DNA from: Bacillus_AD sp047238185
GTDB taxonomy: Bacteria; Bacillota; Bacilli; Bacillales; DSM-1321
DNA length: 64,000 nucleotides
Assembly (NCBI RefSeq): GCF_047238185.1
Contig: NZ_JBDFMI010000001.1
Span: 2,728,001 to 2,792,000, forward strand
Direction of reading: 5' to 3'
Made by a program: the position numbers and the translations under genes. The notes beneath the pieces are model-generated. The model made no database searches. It was not told where the DNA came from and was given only the letters and a program-made list of their open reading frames with translations. Positions 1-8,149 of the stretch are shown here, one piece after another (positions within the stretch are counted from its first letter, which is position 1; each line of letters starts with the position of its first letter).

Positions 1-226
1 CGCACTCCGTTAACTTTCTAACGTCTTCCAGCAAAAAAGGAAAAGGATCGGCTTTACTGCTATCCAAAATGAATGCGGTCCGGTCAGGAACAGAGGCATG
101 CTGGATAACAATACAATTCACATGTTCCTGGTCACGCTCCGCTTCCGTCCATTTAATGACATCTTCCATAAAAAGAACAGTCGCCTGCGGGCCCAATCCC
201 CCTAGTACGCCAATACACTTATTCAT
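1..226 (-). CDS. Aspartate/glutamate racemase family protein (N-terminal part, runs off left edge)
   Basis: The visible N-terminus reads MNKCIGVLGGLGPQAT, which is the phosphate/substrate loop typical of aspartate and other amino acid racemases of the PLP-independent Asp/Glu racemase superfamily; these use two catalytic cysteines to epimerise free amino acids in the cytosol. The catalytic cysteines are not seen because the gene continues past base 1. The ATG at 224-226 follows a GGGAG ribosome binding site. It lies 28 bases after the D-aspartate ligase-like gene on the same strand, so the pair is probably one operon and D-aspartate is a sensible substrate guess. Family call is firm, substrate is inferred. 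Confidence 0.8.
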   Translation of the reverse strand, partial: MNKCIGVLGGLGPQATVLFMEDVIKWTEAERDQEHVNCIVIQHASVPDRTAFILDSSKADPFPFLLEDVRKLTEC

Positions 227-254
227 ACCGATTCTCCCATGCTCCCATGCTCCA

Positions 255-1496
255 TCACTGATTTGGAGCCGGATATTTTTTAAACTTCACATAATAATTC
301 ATTGAAGAGGCAACATCATACAATCGTCTATGTATATTGGAATCGGCCGGATAATAACGTAAAGGATGCTCGACTGCTCCCTTTCCGTAAAGCGATTCCA
401 CCTTTTCAATTATCTGCTTTTCTTCTTTTAACTGCGAGAGAAGAAGATTCTTAGGGACAAGTGAAAACAATACATCCTCTCCGCCAAATACTGGCTCCAG
501 AGGCCGATTGTATAGAAAGCACTCCACGTAATAGCGCGCCACATTATTTCCCTGGGCTGTCACATAATAATTACTTCTGCCTAATCGTGCATTTATTTCA
601 AAAAATTTATAGGTCCCGTCCCGCTCATCAAATTTAATATCAAAATTAGAAAAACCTATATACCGGCAATATTCCAAAAGCTTAGTTGCTTGTTCTATCA
701 CTTTTTCATTGTACACAGTGCGGATAGCCAATGGGTTCCCTATACCACCAGGTGTATGGTCCTCCAGCAAGGTTTGCCCCATGGACGAAAGGATGACTTC
801 CCCCTCTTGATCGCTGAAGCATGTAAGGACATGCATGGCAGTGTCGTTTCCCGGAACGAATTCCTGTGCCAGCATAATGCCTTTAAATCCAGCATCCACA
901 ACCAAGGAAAGCGTTTCTTCCCATTCTGCTTCTGTATGCAGAATATAGGCCTTCATTTTGCCCTCAAATTGCAAATGGACATAATCCACTGATTTTGATG
1001 GCTTTAACACAACAGGAAACGGGAAAGGAACGGCCGGCATAGTTGCCATGTCGCTGCAATCAATTGCAATCGTCCTGGGACAATCGACCCCTATTTGATC
1101 GCACAACCGATAAAATAAAGATTTATCCGTCAACTCATTAAATAACTGCTCTGTTATATATGGAATGGTCCATTCATCGCCAAAGTGGCCGCGAATAGCG
1201 ACTATGATCTCAACATGCCAATCATCGCTTCCAATCAATAGTTTCGGCAGGCCAGGATACCGATTCTCGATTCTTTTCAATTGTTTGATCAAAATATCTT
1301 CATTCTGCATGTTCGGTTCAACCCAGTTATAGATAATCGCAGAATTCTTCACTGGCCCTGTTTCTACAGCTGAAATAATAATACTATTAACTTCATATTC
1401 TTCATGAAATGATCTGGCAATGGCATATGCGCCTAGATTTCCGCCAAGTATGACGGGAATGAAGGGTTGCTGGGCCAATTGCAGCTCTTTATCCAA
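255..1496 (-). CDS. ATP-grasp ligase, D-aspartate ligase (Aslfm)-like
   Basis: A 413-residue ATP-grasp protein that resembles, over its whole length, the D-aspartate ligase of Enterococcus faecium, which adds D-Asp to the lysine side chain of peptidoglycan precursors. Visible landmarks are the N-terminal FIPVILGG fold with ARSFHEEY, the ATP-binding PVVLKPSKSVDY segment, LAQEFVPGNDT, and the metal-binding FFEINARLGRSNYY near the C-terminus. I start at the TTG at 1494-1496 because a GGGAGG site lies 7 bases before it; an in-frame TTG further upstream would bury that site inside the gene. The next gene is an Asp/Glu-type racemase, the usual supplier of D-Asp. Related Bacillales ATP-grasp enzymes of unknown substrate exist, so the substrate is inferred. 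Confidence 0.75.
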   Translation of the reverse strand: MDKELQLAQQPFIPVILGGNLGAYAIARSFHEEYEVNSIIISAVETGPVKNSAIIYNWVEPNMQNEDILIKQLKRIENRYPGLPKLLIGSDDWHVEIIVAIRGHFGDEWTIPYITEQLFNELTDKSLFYRLCDQIGVDCPRTIAIDCSDMATMPAVPFPFPVVLKPSKSVDYVHLQFEGKMKAYILHTEAEWEETLSLVVDAGFKGIMLAQEFVPGNDTAMHVLTCFSDQEGEVILSSMGQTLLEDHTPGGIGNPLAIRTVYNEKVIEQATKLLEYCRYIGFSNFDIKFDERDGTYKFFEINARLGRSNYYVTAQGNNVARYYVECFLYNRPLEPVFGGEDVLFSLVPKNLLLSQLKEEKQIIEKVESLYGKGAVEHPLRYYPADSNIHRRLYDVASSMNYYVKFKKYPAPNQ

Positions 1497-1671
1497 ACTA
1501 ATTCCTCCCAAACAATTAATGCGTAAAAAACGGCTTTACTCCAAATCGATCATAATAAACGGATGTGTACAACCCGCTGAATCATGGACACATATTGGAC
1601 ACAGCCGTACCTAAAAGCTGCTTGCTAACATGCCAGCAGTCCAATCGCATAGCTATTCTTTCTACCTTTCA

Positions 1672-1998
1672 TTATGACGAAAATAAAGCAGATACATGCA
1701 GATAGCCGATATAGCATGCATAGCTGGAGATGGTACAGATACAAATTCCATGGCCGATCAATAGCCATTTTCTGTATTTGCTTCGAGAGCCTTTATACGC
1801 GCTCCCCAAGCCAATCACCGGAAAAAGAACCAGCAAAATAACGGATGCATTCAGGAACCCAATGGTTGTCCAACTTGTAAAGGTGCTTGAATTGATCGAT
1901 TGCATGGGCACTGAACCAATAATCACATAATTAACAATGGCTAAAAGCAATGTCACCACCAAGAATACATAAGAGACTTTTATCTTTCTTTCCATCAT
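1672..1998 (-). CDS. Small three-helix membrane protein, unknown function
   Basis: A 108-residue protein with three clear hydrophobic stretches (about residues 8-28, 43-65 and 78-100) separated by short basic loops (KGSRSKYRKW), so it should sit in the cytoplasmic membrane. I do not recognise a family. The start is one of two adjacent ATG codons after a GGGGG-containing ribosome binding site. It stands alone between the ATP-grasp gene and the divergent MarR gene. The hydrophobicity pattern makes it a likely real gene, but nothing indicates its role. Confidence 0.6.
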   Translation of the reverse strand: MMERKIKVSYVFLVVTLLLAIVNYVIIGSVPMQSINSSTFTSWTTIGFLNASVILLVLFPVIGLGSAYKGSRSKYRKWLLIGHGICICTISSYACYIGYLHVSALFSS

Positions 1999-2133
1999 AA
2001 ACCCCCATCTGCTTCATCCAGAATATAACCATTCTAACGTAAATATTCTATTAATTCCACTTTATTCCTAACCAGGAATATTATCGTAACCATCGTCCTA
2101 TATATTGTTCTTCAACATACATAAGCATCTTAA

Positions 2134-2162
2134 TTGACATATTTATTTGAATTTCGGATAAT
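2134..2162 (+). promoter_or_regulatory. Sigma-A promoter of the MarR-FMN reductase unit
   Basis: TTGACA at 2134-2139 and GATAAT at 2157-2162 are separated by exactly 17 bases, an almost ideal housekeeping promoter. A dyad GTTG-N6-CAAC at 2176-2189 lies just after the expected start of transcription and is a candidate MarR operator for autorepression; the dyad alone is weak evidence. Confidence 0.7.
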
Positions 2163-2196
2163 TAATAAGCAAATAGTTGCTATATCAACGAAATAG

Positions 2197-2637
2197 GTGG
2201 TAGTCATAGAGAAGACAATTACAAAACATGTAGGTGTATTAATCCATACAACCGATTTGGAAATAACCAACTATCTCAAAACCATATTGGCGCCGCTACA
2301 ACTTGCACCTGAGCAGCATTTGATCATCGCTTTATTGTTGAAAGAAGAAGGGCTTTCACAAAATCAGATTGCCGTACAGCTTAATAAAGATAAATCGAGC
2401 GTTGCCAGAATGCTTGACAGCCTTGAGAAAAAAGGATTTCTCATCAGAGCAAAATGCCCAGTGGACCACAGATCTTCTAAAATATTTTTAACCGAAGCCG
2501 GCAAGGAATTGAAGGACGCTGTTGAGAATATATCCACTGTCACAAGAGAATTAATCAGCAAGGGATTAACGGAAGAAGAAATAGGCGAATTGAAGAGGCT
2601 GTTAATGATTATCAGAAAGAACGTAAGCCAGCAATAG
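2197..2637 (+). CDS. MarR family transcriptional regulator
   Basis: A 146-residue winged-helix repressor. The DNA-binding core QNQIAVQLNKDKSSVARMLDSLEKKGFL followed by the wing DHRSSKIFLTEAGKEL is characteristic of MarR proteins, flanked by helices that form the dimer. MarR proteins usually repress their own and a neighbouring gene and release DNA when a phenolic or oxidative ligand binds. The 3' neighbour, 56 bases on, is an FMN reductase, a common partner. The start is uncertain: the GTG at 2197 overlaps the AGGTGG site, whereas the codon best spaced from that site is ATA at 2206; no ATG is available near the start. Confidence 0.85.
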   Translation: MVVIEKTITKHVGVLIHTTDLEITNYLKTILAPLQLAPEQHLIIALLLKEEGLSQNQIAVQLNKDKSSVARMLDSLEKKGFLIRAKCPVDHRSSKIFLTEAGKELKDAVENISTVTRELISKGLTEEEIGELKRLLMIIRKNVSQQ

Positions 2638-2693
2638 CCCTATTATTTTTCAGTTGATATAAAACACAAAAACTTATATTCGGAGGAATAGAA

Positions 2694-3242
2694 ATGAAAA
2701 TTGCAGCAATTGTAGGCAGTAATCGTAAAGATTCATATAATATGAAACTAACGAAATTTGTCCAAAAAACATATGCGGATAAATTTGATATGGAGATCCT
2801 TATGGTGAACGACCTGCCATTCTATAATGAGGATACCGAACATGCACTTCCGGCTCCTGTAGTGGCCTTTATCAATAAAGTAAAAGAAGCGGATGCCATT
2901 CTTTGGGTGACTCCCGAGTATAACTACTCCATACCAGGCGTATTGAAAAATGCGATCGACTGGTTATCGCGCGGCGAAAAGGTCCTTATCGGAAAACCAT
3001 CCTGGATTATAGGCGCCTCAATGGGAACAATGGGAACAGTCCGTGCACAATTGCATTTACGCGACATCTTATTCTCACCTGGCGTTTCATCACCTTTGCT
3101 GCCAGGAAACGAATTCTATGTCGGCCAAGTGCATGAAAAAGTGAACGCAGAAGGCGAATTGATCCACGAACCGACACTTGCATTCCTGAATGTTGTAGTT
3201 GATAACTTCATCAACTGGTACAATCAACACACTAGAGCATAA
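2694..3242 (+). CDS. NAD(P)H-dependent FMN reductase
   Basis: A 182-residue flavodoxin-fold oxidoreductase. The first strand and phosphate loop MKIAAIVGSNRKDSYN and the hallmark TPEYNYSIPGVLKNAIDWLSR identify the NADPH-dependent FMN reductase/azoreductase family, which reduces flavins, quinones or azo compounds in the cytosol. The ATG follows a GGAGGA site. It is probably co-transcribed with the MarR gene, suggesting induction by an electrophile, and the unit ends at a strong terminator just after the stop codon. Confidence 0.88.
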   Translation: MKIAAIVGSNRKDSYNMKLTKFVQKTYADKFDMEILMVNDLPFYNEDTEHALPAPVVAFINKVKEADAILWVTPEYNYSIPGVLKNAIDWLSRGEKVLIGKPSWIIGASMGTMGTVRAQLHLRDILFSPGVSSPLLPGNEFYVGQVHEKVNAEGELIHEPTLAFLNVVVDNFINWYNQHTRA

Positions 3243-3254
3243 TGATTAACATGA

Positions 3255-3289
3255 AAGGCCCCTCCTTTTCTTAGAAAAGGAGGGGCCTT
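3255..3289. terminator. Strong intrinsic terminator between convergent genes
   Basis: A near-perfect hairpin with arms AAGGCCCCTCCTTTTC and its complement around a TTAG loop, flanked by A- and T-rich ends. It sits between the end of the FMN reductase gene and the end of the zinc-ribbon gene and can serve both strands. Confidence 0.9.
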
Positions 3290-3294
3290 ATTAA

Positions 3295-3498
3295 TTACCC
3301 AAAAAATAAATCCAATAAATTGCTTCCCGTTGAGGATTGTTTATTATAGAATTCCGAATAGCCGCACTTCTTGCAGTATACGACTGTAAACTGGTTATGC
3401 TGCACATCGAACATTTTAGAAAGCCCGGTTCCAGTCATCGCTACATCCTTCTGGCCGGCATCCGTACTTCCACATTTTAAACATCCTTTATCACTCAC
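3295..3498 (-). CDS. Small zinc-ribbon protein (DUF2082-like)
   Basis: A short protein of 67 residues when started at the GTG at 3496-3498, which gives VSDKGCLKCGSTDAG at the N-terminus. Two CxxC pairs (CLKC and CKKC) frame about 40 residues that include GTGLSKMFDVQHNQFTVVYC, typical of the nucleic-acid-binding zinc-ribbon family found across Bacillus. The open frame continues 27 codons upstream, but that part has no family features and a GGAG site lies 11 bases before the chosen GTG. Function is not known beyond zinc binding. Confidence 0.75.
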   Translation of the reverse strand: MSDKGCLKCGSTDAGQKDVAMTGTGLSKMFDVQHNQFTVVYCKKCGYSEFYNKQSSTGSNLLDLFFG

Positions 3499-3590
3499 TT
3501 CAGAATCATCTCCATTTCTCTGTATATATACTATACGGATAAGAATTCCAAAGGTTTCAGATATTCCGCCTTCTTGCATTCAACCCAAAA

Positions 3591-3619
3591 GAAGCCTAAC
3601 GGTTTACCTGTTAGGCTTC
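3591..3619 (-). terminator. Terminator of the corA gene
   Basis: Perfect 10-base arms GAAGCCTAAC and GTTAGGCTTC with a 9-base loop, followed on the minus strand by TTTTGGG. It begins 8 bases after the corA stop codon. Confidence 0.8.
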
Positions 3620-3626
3620 CTTCCGA

Positions 3627-4580
3627 CTATTCATCTTCAAACCAGCCTTTATGTTTGAACCACAAGAACATAACCAAGCCCATAATGAACATGACAGCCA
3701 AAATAACGAAGTACCCCCAATGCCATTTTAACTCAGGCATATTGACAAAATTCATGCCGTAAAGACCGGCAATGAATGTAAGCGGCATAAAAATCGTTGT
3801 AATGACAGTCAAAGTCTTCATAATGTTATTCATCCGGAAGGAATTCAACGAAATATAGTTGTCCCTGATATCCGAGCTTAATTCGCGATTGGATTCTATC
3901 ATTTCGCTAAGTTTCAATAGATGATCATATATATCCTTAAAGTACGCTCTTTTCTGTTCCTGAATGATAAAACGCTTTGATTCCAGGATACGGTAGATAA
4001 GATCACGCATCGGAAGGATTGTCTTCCTGACAGTCAATAAATCCTTCCTGACTTCAAAGGTTTTGTGTATAACTGAATCATGTGCCTTTTTCGATTCATG
4101 AAGATTTTCGATCATTAATATCCGATCTTCCAGGCGCTGGACGATTGGGAAAAATGTATCTACAATTTTATCCAATATGGTATAACTCACTTCAACTGCT
4201 GTATGGCGGATTAAATCATTCTTCTTTTCGAACAGCTCCCAAGTGTAATTTAACTCCTTCAGGTTTTCATAATGGAATGTAACAATAAAGCGTTCTCCAA
4301 TAAATAAATCGACCTCATGGGCCTCCAGTGTTTCTTCATTGAGCGCCTGAATGACAAGGAAGCTAAGGTTTTCATAATAATCCATCTTCGGCCTTTGCAA
4401 TCGTTCAACGCAATCTTCAACAGCAAGAGGATGAAAATGGAATGCAGTGTCAAGCAAAGCAATTTCATCCTTTTCCGGCATATTGAAATCCACCCAATAC
4501 CACTTAAACTCGTTTAGTTCCGTTATAGGCGGATCGAAAATCAATTCATTGTTTTCATCAATGGCTAATATCCTAATCAT
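3627..4580 (-). CDS. corA: CorA family magnesium/divalent cation transporter
   Basis: A 317-residue CorA-type channel. The cytosolic N-terminal domain (with FHFHPLAVEDCVERLQRPK) and the long stalk helix lead to two C-terminal transmembrane segments joined by the signature YGMNF loop; the GMN motif is the ion selectivity filter, and the C-terminus is basic (WFKHKGWFEDE). Such pentameric channels import Mg2+ and sometimes Co2+ or Ni2+. The ATG follows AGGAG. It appears to be a single-gene unit with its own terminator. Confidence 0.9.
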   Translation of the reverse strand: MIRILAIDENNELIFDPPITELNEFKWYWVDFNMPEKDEIALLDTAFHFHPLAVEDCVERLQRPKMDYYENLSFLVIQALNEETLEAHEVDLFIGERFIVTFHYENLKELNYTWELFEKKNDLIRHTAVEVSYTILDKIVDTFFPIVQRLEDRILMIENLHESKKAHDSVIHKTFEVRKDLLTVRKTILPMRDLIYRILESKRFIIQEQKRAYFKDIYDHLLKLSEMIESNRELSSDIRDNYISLNSFRMNNIMKTLTVITTIFMPLTFIAGLYGMNFVNMPELKWHWGYFVILAVMFIMGLVMFLWFKHKGWFEDE

Positions 4581-4679
4581 GGCAATCTCCTGACATACTA
4601 TCTATATGAATATGCCTATTTTACCCTTATTTTATCCATAAGTAACAGTATATACAGATGGGCAGCCACTACGTTTGGT

Positions 4680-5342
4680 TTATTTCCTGATTTCCCCTGC
4701 ATGTTCCCTCACCTTGAACTTTACGGATTTTGGTTTCCATGCGTATGACCATAATGCATAAGAAGATGTATACAATACAGCCCCCAAGCCCAGCCCTGAA
4801 AGAACATCGAGAATGGCATGCTGCTTCGTAAATAACGTAGAAGCTATTATCATAATTCCTATAATGACGGAAATAGAGGAAAGCCATGGTGTCTCCTTAC
4901 GCCGCTTAATCATAGCCAATATAATGATAAAAGTCGTCAATACATGGATGCTCGGAAAACAATTCACAGGCTGGTCATGGCTATAGATGAAGCGGACCAG
5001 CTGGGAGAATACATCGTCCCCCGTAACCACAGGGCGCGGAACCGTAGTCTGCCATACGGCATAGACGATAAAAGAAATAATCTTTCCCGCAAGCAAAGAA
5101 CTCAACGCCACAAAATACAGCTTCCGCTCCTTATAGCATAAATAAATCAGAGAACTATAAATAAACGGATACCATACCACGTACGGAATAATAAACTCTT
5201 TCACAAATGGAATGCTTTTGTCCAATGGGATGGAAATAGGATAAGCTCCTGCAGTTGATTGATTGAGGATGGAATACATGGGTCCTGTCAAAAGCAAGGG
5301 TATCAAAAAGAGCAAAGGGTGTATACGTGCTAGCCTTTTCAT
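4680..5342 (-). CDS. PAP2 superfamily membrane phosphatase
   Basis: A 220-residue polytopic membrane protein with the three PAP2 motifs in order: TTVPRP (motif 1), CFPSIHVLTT (motif 2, with PSIH in place of the common PSGH) and STLFTKQHAILDVLSG (motif 3, catalytic His-Asp). About six hydrophobic helices are visible. Members dephosphorylate lipid phosphates such as phosphatidate, or undecaprenyl pyrophosphate, on the outer face of the membrane. Start at ATG after GGAGGG (5345-5350). The Ile in motif 2 groups it with the inositol phosphorylceramide synthase-like PAP2 subset; the substrate is not known. Confidence 0.85.
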   Translation of the reverse strand: MKRLARIHPLLFLIPLLLTGPMYSILNQSTAGAYPISIPLDKSIPFVKEFIIPYVVWYPFIYSSLIYLCYKERKLYFVALSSLLAGKIISFIVYAVWQTTVPRPVVTGDDVFSQLVRFIYSHDQPVNCFPSIHVLTTFIIILAMIKRRKETPWLSSISVIIGIMIIASTLFTKQHAILDVLSGLGLGAVLYTSSYALWSYAWKPKSVKFKVREHAGEIRK

Positions 5343-5463
5343 AAGTTCCCTCCTACTCTATAGTATATTGACAGGTTGAGGTTATTCAAAACTGTCATTT
5401 TATTTTAGCATTATTTATAAAAAAAACATACAAAAGTTTACAATGAATAAACATTTTATTTAC

Positions 5464-5501
5464 ACAGGGAAAGAAGCTGATATAGCTGCCTCTTTCCCTG
5501 T
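5464..5501 (-). terminator. Hairpin downstream of the yoxD-like gene
   Basis: Arms ACAGGGAAAGA and TCTTTCCCTGT enclose a 16-base loop directly after the dehydrogenase stop codon. The following minus-strand bases are only moderately T-rich, so efficiency is uncertain. Confidence 0.6.
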
Positions 5502-5509
5502 ATGTCCCC

Positions 5510-6232
5510 TTATTGCGGGTTAGTCGTCCAAATTCCTGATGTTTTAATGAAAACGCGCTGCGGCAATTGCAGGATGGATAAAATCAACTCAGCAACATCT
5601 TCTGGTTGCATCATCCGGCCTTCTTCACCAATTTTCAAACCGCTGTTCACTGCCAAATCTGTATTGACTGTGCTAGGAGTGATGGCAGTGACACGAATAT
5701 TCTGCTTTCGCACTTCCTGCATCAATGATTCAGTCAGCCCTAATACTGCAAACTTTGAAGCCGCATATGCGCTTCCCGTCGCAAACCCTTTCTCACCCGC
5801 AGTTGAAGAAACATTTATGATGCTTCCTTCTTTCTGCTTCAATATTTCAGGAAGCACCTTTCGGGTAACATAGTAAGTCCCCATTAGATTCACTTGAATG
5901 ATTCTTTCCCAATCTTTAGGATCCATTTCAAGGAAGGCTCCAAATTGGGCCATTCCGGCATTGTTGATTAATATATCCACTTTGCCCAATTTCTCTATAA
6001 TTGAATCGATTGCCCGTTCCACCTGTTGTTGGTCGGAAACATCCGCAATCGCATAAACGGCTTTAATCCCATATGTTTGTTCCAGTTGGGAACACAGTTT
6101 TTGAAGTTCTGTTTCACTTCTGGCAAGCAAACCCAGATTGAGCCCTTCCTTCGCCAAATCAATAGCGGTTGCCCTGCCGATTCCCTTACCTGCGCCAGTA
6201 ATGATCGCTGTCTTATTCTTCAGTTGCTGCAT
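5510..6232 (-). CDS. yoxD: Short-chain dehydrogenase/reductase, YoxD-like
   Basis: A 240-residue classical SDR with TGAGKGIGRA (NAD(P) binding), NNAG, catalytic Ser in NVSSTAG and the YAASK active-site Tyr-Lys. The whole sequence, including LLARSETELQKL, AMAQFGAFLEMDPKDWERIIQVNLMGTYY and the C-terminus TSGIWTTNPQ, matches B. subtilis YoxD closely. YoxD is annotated as a 3-ketoacyl-ACP reductase-like enzyme but its true substrate is unknown. Single-gene unit; upstream bases hold no obvious operator. Confidence 0.85.
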   Translation of the reverse strand: MQQLKNKTAIITGAGKGIGRATAIDLAKEGLNLGLLARSETELQKLCSQLEQTYGIKAVYAIADVSDQQQVERAIDSIIEKLGKVDILINNAGMAQFGAFLEMDPKDWERIIQVNLMGTYYVTRKVLPEILKQKEGSIINVSSTAGEKGFATGSAYAASKFAVLGLTESLMQEVRKQNIRVTAITPSTVNTDLAVNSGLKIGEEGRMMQPEDVAELILSILQLPQRVFIKTSGIWTTNPQ

Positions 6233-6585
6233 GCTGATTCCTCCCCGGGATATATTGTCCTATCTAAAGTTTTGACTATTCACCGTACTTATTATATAGA
6301 CTATTTTCTGTTAATCAAACAAAGAAACTTCCCTCAGTCAGTTTTTGTTCCTTTTGTTTCAATTTATTTACACAAATGGCTCACACAATCGCCAGAATGG
6401 GGCCATAGGGGAGCATGGTATTCGATTTTCTTTACCGGTAAAGGCCTTTCTCTTAATCAGCATGAGATGCAAGAGGCCTAAATGAAAACGAACAGGTTTC
6501 ACACCTGTTCGTTTCAGACTATATAAACAAACAATACGTTCTCTAAAGCCTGTAGGCGGGATTCCATCGTTGGCTTATTATGGGT
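6233..6585. other. Intergenic region with terminator-like hairpin
   Basis: A 353-base gap between two minus-strand genes. It holds a perfect 11-base-pair hairpin at 6486-6514 (AAACGAACAGG, 7-base loop, complement) that probably ends the tcyP transcript, a 14-base palindrome CTTTACCGGTAAAG near 6430-6445 of unknown meaning, and the promoter area of the dehydrogenase. I see no coding sequence. Confidence 0.55.
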
Positions 6586-7977
6586 TTATACCTCATCCCC
6601 AACGTCTTTCTTGGACGAATCCTGAAACACACCTACGTCCAAATCATGCATCAGTTTGGCTGAAACCACGCCTGCAGTCATGCTTCCTGACACATTGACT
6701 GCGGTTCTCCCCATATCGATTAATGGCTCGATTGAAATAAGCAAGCCTGCCAATCCTACTGGAAGATTCATCGCGGACAATACAATTAAAGCTGCAAAAG
6801 TCGCACCTCCGCCGACACCTGCCACTCCAAAGGAAGAAATAGCCACGATAATGACCAGCTGGATAATGAATCCCGGACTTAATGGATCAATGCCGACCGT
6901 AGGAGCAATCATGACCGCAAGCATAGCTGGATATATACCTGCGCAGCCATTCTGCCCGATGGATGCTCCCAGTGTTGCCGCCAAGTTGGCGCCTCCTTCT
7001 GGCACCCCCATCTCCTTTGTCTGTACTTGGACATTAATTGGGATTGTACCGGCACTTGTCCTGGATGTAAAAGCAAAAGTCAATGCAGGCATCGCTTTTT
7101 TTAGGAATTGCAAAGGGTTTAGACCGACAAAGAAGACCAGCAACAAGTGTACGGCAATCATCGCTATTAAAGCCGCATAAGAGGCGATGACGAAGGCCGA
7201 TAAATTAATGATTCCCGCCACCTTTGTTGTAGCGATCGTTATCGTCATTAAGGCGAGAACACCGAATGGGGTCAGTCTCAGAATCAATGTAACAACCCTC
7301 ATTACAACCGCATACAGGGCATCCACCATTTTTTTGAAAATATCGAATTTCTCCGGCTTCTTTTTGCGCACACCTAACGAAGCGATCCCTATGAATGCGG
7401 AAAAAATGACAACACCCAATGTCGATGTAGGCCTAGCGCCTGTCATATCTTCAAACGGATTTGTCGGGATAAAATCTAATATTTTCTTTGGTATGGAGGT
7501 CGTCGCTGTCCCAACCTGCCCTTCCAATTCCTGCGCCCTATCTTCTTCTGCCGCGCCCGCTTGGATATTTTCGGCATTCAGGTGAAAGGCATTGGCAGAA
7601 AAAACGCCAATGCTCGCAGCAACTAATGTAGTAAATACAAGAATGGCAATGATTAATCCTGCCAGCTTTCCAAGGTTTTTACCGGAGTCTACATTGGCAA
7701 TTGCAGAAGTGATCGAAACAATGATTAGCGGCATAACAATCATTTTCAGCAGCCTTACATATCCATTGCCTACGATTCCGAACCAATCCGTTACAGTCTG
7801 GATGATATCGGAATCCGAACCATATAAAAGTTGAAGAAGAGCTCCAAATGCAATTCCAAGCCCCAAGCCGGTAAACACACGCTTCGGAAACGAAATATAT
7901 TTCTTTTGCATTCTCCACAGAAAATAGAGCAGAGCCAAAAATAAAATAAAAATGATAATAATGCTGAATAGATCCAT
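6586..7977 (-). CDS. tcyP: L-cystine/dicarboxylate-type sodium symporter TcyP (copy 1)
   Basis: A 463-residue DAACS-family symporter, the same length as B. subtilis TcyP, the high-affinity L-cystine importer. Visible landmarks are VTDWFGIVGNGYVRLLKMIVMPLI, the TPFGVLALM helix, the serine-rich TSRTSAGTIP re-entrant loop, GQNGCAGIYPAMLA and the C-terminal GVGGGATFAAL/IEPLIDMGRTAVNVSGS segment that binds sodium and substrate. The ATG follows GAGGGAG. It is a close paralogue of the gene at 9576-10982 but is separated from that operon by a terminator, so it probably has its own promoter in 7978-8110. Confidence 0.9.
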   Translation of the reverse strand: MDLFSIIIIFILFLALLYFLWRMQKKYISFPKRVFTGLGLGIAFGALLQLLYGSDSDIIQTVTDWFGIVGNGYVRLLKMIVMPLIIVSITSAIANVDSGKNLGKLAGLIIAILVFTTLVAASIGVFSANAFHLNAENIQAGAAEEDRAQELEGQVGTATTSIPKKILDFIPTNPFEDMTGARPTSTLGVVIFSAFIGIASLGVRKKKPEKFDIFKKMVDALYAVVMRVVTLILRLTPFGVLALMTITIATTKVAGIINLSAFVIASYAALIAMIAVHLLLVFFVGLNPLQFLKKAMPALTFAFTSRTSAGTIPINVQVQTKEMGVPEGGANLAATLGASIGQNGCAGIYPAMLAVMIAPTVGIDPLSPGFIIQLVIIVAISSFGVAGVGGGATFAALIVLSAMNLPVGLAGLLISIEPLIDMGRTAVNVSGSMTAGVVSAKLMHDLDVGVFQDSSKKDVGDEV

Positions 7978-8110
7978 AGATCTCCCTCTCTGTCATTTCC
8001 CGGGACGGATTGCCACAGGGAAACATATAGTGAGAATCGCCCGAAAACGAATCCTTACCGCTTATTTTTTATCCATTGCAGAGAACCTATTCATAAAGAG
8101 GCGAGATACA

Positions 8111-8138
8111 AAAAAAGCCCCGCCAAGTTGGCGGGGCC
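8111..8138 (-). terminator. Terminator after the coenzyme A disulfide reductase gene
   Basis: Eight-base GC-rich arms GCCCCGCC and GGCGGGGC around an AAGTT loop, followed on the minus strand by seven T residues. Textbook intrinsic terminator 12 bases after the stop codon. Confidence 0.92.
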
Positions 8139-8149
8139 TGAGAGATCTA

